Assembly: GCF_001955715.1 (NCBI RefSeq)
Contig: NZ_CP019239.1
Coordinates: 3,968,001 to 4,032,000 of the forward strand
Origin: Rhodoferax saidenbachensis
Lineage (GTDB): Bacteria > Pseudomonadota > Gammaproteobacteria > Burkholderiales > Burkholderiaceae_C
DNA: 64,000 nucleotides
Direction of reading: 5' to 3'
Shown here: positions 61,460 through 64,000 of the stretch, one piece after another
Layout: the number at the start of each line of letters is the position of its first letter
Position numbering within the stretch: position 1 is the first letter of the stretch
Made by a program: the position numbers and the translations under genes
Notes under the pieces: model-generated
Databases searched by the model: none
What the model saw: the letters and a program-made list of their open reading frames with translations, nothing else
What the model was told of the DNA's origin: nothing

Positions 61460-63403
61460 TCAGTTGATCTTCACCAGCCCGCCCTTGAGCGTGAGCATGC
61501 CGCCACCATCCACCGTTTGCGTGGCGGACGCCTTGCTGTTCACCATGGCCCCTTCGTTGTCCAGGGTGGTGCCTGCCTTGTTTTTTAATCCCGTGCCCGC
61601 CTGGTTGGTCAGTTCGGTGCCCGCTTTGTTGGTGAGCGACGTGCCTGCCTCTGTTGCTACGGTGGTTCCTGCTTTGAACGAAATCGATCCCGTCACATCA
61701 ATCACAAGGTTCCCCTTCACCTTGAGTTCAAAATTACCGGTCACCGCCTGGCTGAAATCCGCCTTGTTGGTGTGCGTCTCGTTGCCCGTCACTGTCAAGG
61801 CGCGTGTCCCCTTGACGTTGTGGATTTCCTTTCCAGTCTGGACATCAATCGTGCGATCGCCCTTCTCCAGGGTGTGTGTTTCAGCGCCTTTGTGCAAGAC
61901 AGTGTCGAGGTTGTTTTCGATCTCCACTTTCATGTCTTTCTGCGCATGAAAGTAGAACTCCTCCGCATCCTTCTTGTCTTCCATGCGCATCTCGTTGCCC
62001 GCAGTGCCTTCTTTCGAAGAGCGGGACTTCATCGTGCTTTGGGTCTGCATGGAAGGCAGATCTACCGGGGGCTTGTTCTCCGCGTTGTAAACACTGCCGG
62101 TGACAATCGGCCGGTCCGGGTCACCATCTACAAAACTGACCACCACTTCGTGACCGATGCGTGGAAGAAAAAGATTGCCCCACGCCTTGCCTGCCCAGGA
62201 CTGCGAAACACGCACCCAGCACGAACTGTTTTCGTCTGTCACCCCGACCCGGTCCCAATGAAATTGAATCTTGATTCGACCGTGTGCATCTGTCCAGATT
62301 TCTTCCCCCGAAGGTCCAACGACCATGGCGGTCTGGCTTCCGGCCGCCCTTGGCAACGGCGTCTGGCGAGGGGGGCGAAACGGCAGCGTCGCGGCAAAGG
62401 CCACAAAGGCGTTGCTGTATTGGCTTTGACTGGCCCAGTGCGTCACTGTCTGCAACACGAGCGCGGTGTTGAGCGCGGCTCTCGGGTGGTCTACCAGGTT
62501 GAACTTGGTTCCCACCATCAGTGGGTAGCAATAACTTGTGCCCCGACAAACCGCTTCCTGGTGCTGACTCGCTTCGGAACGCACCGTGGCGCGCTGCGTG
62601 CCATCCGCCGTCACCGCGTGCTTACCCGGAAATTCAAAAAACTTGCCTTTTCCCTTGGCGCCAGCTACTTCGGTTAGCAAGGGTGTTGTGGGCTTAAGGT
62701 AGTTGAAATCACTGTATTCGAATTTTTGCGTGACCAACCGGTTTTCGTAATCAAGCCGGTTTACCACGTCCATTCTGCGACGTCCGCTCTGGTCGGGAAA
62801 ATACTTTAACTCTTTGGCATTCGGGCAAACGATATAGGCACTCGCCGCATCCGCGAGAACCATGGTGTGGCTGCCATTCTTGAAACTGAAGAAGTAGAAG
62901 ATACCTTCCTCTTCCATCAGCCTGGAAATGAAATCAAAGGCTGTTTCGTCGTACTGGACACAGTACTCGCGGGAGCCATAAGTGCCGGACAGCTTCGCCT
63001 CGAACACCACACCAAAATCACCCAGGACAGCCTTGATGATGTCGGCAGCCGTCTTGTTCTGATAGATCACCCGGTCCCGGCTCAAGGTCAACAACCACAA
63101 TGTAGGCACCAACTCAGCCGTATAGAGCGCAAACGCACTGTCACCCCCGGCATACATGAATCGCGACACGATGCCGTTGAAATAGCGCTCAGGACCTTTG
63201 GCAACGGCCATTTTTACCGTAACCGTTGCACCAATGATGGTGGCCGGATTCAGTCCAGCATCGGAAGAACGCATGGACAACGCAAATTTGAATGGCGCGG
63301 AAATCGCCTCAACCCCCTGAAAGGTATCCAGCAACAGCACATCGGCACCGAATGGTGTCGTTACGCTCAAAGGAGAGTTGGTTTGCTTGAATCCTTCACG
63401 CAT
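61460..63403 (-). CDS. vgrG: Type VI secretion tip protein VgrG (TssI)
   Basis: Trimeric spike of the T6SS needle. 647 residues: gp27-like base (LLDTFQGVEAISAPFKFALS, DETAFDFISRLMEEEGIFYF), gp5-like OB fold (DAHGRIKIQFHWDR, SCWVRVSQSWAGKAWGNLFL, GHEVVVSFVDGDPDRPIVTG) and a beta-helix. The C-terminal end has repeats of about eight residues, AGTSLTNKAGTELTNQ and variants, then LKGGLVKIN. No extra effector domain. clpV is 6 bases upstream. Confidence 0.95.
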   Translation of the reverse strand: MREGFKQTNSPLSVTTPFGADVLLLDTFQGVEAISAPFKFALSMRSSDAGLNPATIIGATVTVKMAVAKGPERYFNGIVSRFMYAGGDSAFALYTAELVPTLWLLTLSRDRVIYQNKTAADIIKAVLGDFGVVFEAKLSGTYGSREYCVQYDETAFDFISRLMEEEGIFYFFSFKNGSHTMVLADAASAYIVCPNAKELKYFPDQSGRRRMDVVNRLDYENRLVTQKFEYSDFNYLKPTTPLLTEVAGAKGKGKFFEFPGKHAVTADGTQRATVRSEASQHQEAVCRGTSYCYPLMVGTKFNLVDHPRAALNTALVLQTVTHWASQSQYSNAFVAFAATLPFRPPRQTPLPRAAGSQTAMVVGPSGEEIWTDAHGRIKIQFHWDRVGVTDENSSCWVRVSQSWAGKAWGNLFLPRIGHEVVVSFVDGDPDRPIVTGSVYNAENKPPVDLPSMQTQSTMKSRSSKEGTAGNEMRMEDKKDAEEFYFHAQKDMKVEIENNLDTVLHKGAETHTLEKGDRTIDVQTGKEIHNVKGTRALTVTGNETHTNKADFSQAVTGNFELKVKGNLVIDVTGSISFKAGTTVATEAGTSLTNKAGTELTNQAGTGLKNKAGTTLDNEGAMVNSKASATQTVDGGGMLTLKGGLVKIN

Positions 63404-63409
63404 TTTTGG

Positions 63410-64000
63410 CTAGCCCTGCGCCTCAGAACCAAATGTGAATTCGAATGCTTTACGCGCATCCATCTGGATACGCACCGTGCTAAAGGCATCCGCAATCGCA
63501 ATGCGCTCCAACACCAGCCGTGACAGCTCAGGCAAAAGCGCATCGGCCAGAATGTGATCAACATTCCGCGCGCCACTGTCGACCTCCGTACATCGTGCGG
63601 TAACCGTGTCTTCCACAGCGCCATCCCAACTCAGCGTTGCATTGTGATTGCGGGCGAACCGCTGGGCCAGTTTCTCAAGCTTGAGTTTGACAATGGCGCG
63701 TATCTGCGCATCTTTGAGCGGGTAGTAAGGCACGACGGTCAAACGCCCCAGAAACGCGGGAGAAAATTGCTTCAGAAGTTCAGGCCGCAACGCATCGATC
63801 AATGTCTGCATGGGTGGCCTGACGGCACCCGCACATGCATCTGTAATCACACTCTGTGCTGCGTTGGAAGTCAGCAATATCAATGTGTTTTTGAAATCAA
63901 TCGTTACGCCTTCCCCGTCTTCCATGGTGCCTTTGTCAAACACCTGAAAGAACAACTCCAGTACATCGGGATGGGCCTTCTCCATCTCATCCAACAGCAC
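63410..64000 (-). CDS. clpV: T6SS sheath-disassembly ATPase ClpV (TssH), C-terminal part (cut by window edge)
   Basis: AAA+ ATPase that recycles contracted TssB/TssC sheaths. The visible 196 residues start in the second ATPase domain at the Walker B segment (LLDEMEKAHPDVLELFFQVF), continue with LILLTSNAAQSVI, the arginine-finger region FSPAFLGRLTVVPYYPL, and the D2 small domain with DSGARNVDHILADALLPEL, characteristic of ClpV over ClpB. The frame stays open through base 64000. Confidence 0.92.
   Translation of the reverse strand: MLLDEMEKAHPDVLELFFQVFDKGTMEDGEGVTIDFKNTLILLTSNAAQSVITDACAGAVRPPMQTLIDALRPELLKQFSPAFLGRLTVVPYYPLKDAQIRAIVKLKLEKLAQRFARNHNATLSWDGAVEDTVTARCTEVDSGARNVDHILADALLPELSRLVLERIAIADAFSTVRIQMDARKAFEFTFGSEAQG

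Noticed and set aside
43619..64000. Prophage tail cluster instead of a T6SS
   Set aside because: ClpV, TssJ, TssK, TssL, TssM and TssA are diagnostic of a T6SS; no capsid, integrase, holin or terminase genes are visible.
1..64000. tRNA or rRNA genes, insertion sequences, integrases
   Set aside because: I found no cloverleaf-like or rRNA sequence and no transposase or integrase among the recognisable proteins; a tRNAscan or ISfinder run would settle this.

Overview
The window looks like chromosomal DNA of a betaproteobacterium, most likely a Comamonadaceae member (Rhodoferax/Polaromonas-like; genus is inference). The clues are high GC, the dapB-bamE-fur and hpf-ptsN-hprK clusters, a Bug-type solute receptor, the ssb-MFS-uvrA arrangement, and several families of short palindromic repeats placed in and around gene ends. 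I see no tRNA, rRNA, CRISPR array, insertion sequence or prophage.

Layout. 1-5.6 kb: partial dapB, bamE and fur, then hprK, ptsN, hpf, corA and mtnN. 5.9-10.7 kb: fadD, pntB, pntA. 10.9-14.2 kb: Nudix hydrolase, TSUP permease, mnmA, with tesB facing them. 14.3-19.3 kb: ssb, an MFS transporter and divergent uvrA. 19.4-25.8 kb: a cytoplasmic BisC-like molybdoenzyme running into a four-gene catabolic operon (DapA-like lyase/aldolase, SDR, Bug receptor, DadA-like dehydrogenase). 26-31.8 kb: an EAL-HDOD protein, an AcoR-type sigma-54 activator, and a divergent acetaldehyde dehydrogenase-DUF779 pair with a sigma-54 promoter and an upstream palindrome. 31.8-37.2 kb: two GSTs with pyrF, then tsaB-rimI-uracil-DNA glycosylase and a DMT exporter. 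37.2-43.6 kb: dacB, a MASE2-GGDEF diguanylate cyclase overlapping a SemiSWEET gene, a SulP-STAS-cNMP-binding fusion and a DUF3422 membrane protein.

43.6-64 kb is one continuous minus-strand locus for a type VI secretion system. In transcription order it encodes ClpV (partial), VgrG, a YwqK/MORN protein, a DUF4280 PAAR-like protein, a small membrane protein, an amino-acid-type periplasmic binding protein, a DAACS symporter, an Asp/Glu racemase, a second DAACS symporter, TssJ, TssK, TssL, TssM, TssA, a 135-residue unknown and a 1226-residue helical protein. The amino-acid transport/racemase module is locked in by overlaps with its neighbours, including a 4-nt overlap with tssJ. TssM has lost the P-loop and the DTAGRY motif. 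This locus is the best candidate for an undescribed system: a T6SS combined with amino-acid sensing, uptake or racemisation and ending in an unusual giant helical protein. The sheath, baseplate and Hcp genes are not in the window and presumably lie beyond position 64000.

A second theme is repeat invasion of genes. A structured repeat (17-nt hairpin, 20-nt linker, GGGCT) occurs four times. It supplies the mtnN stop codon and the DMT exporter C-terminus, and it appears in frame inside uvrA. The uracil-DNA glycosylase gene carries two further repeat families in frame. A two-unit palindromic element separates the aldehyde dehydrogenase gene from its DUF779 partner.
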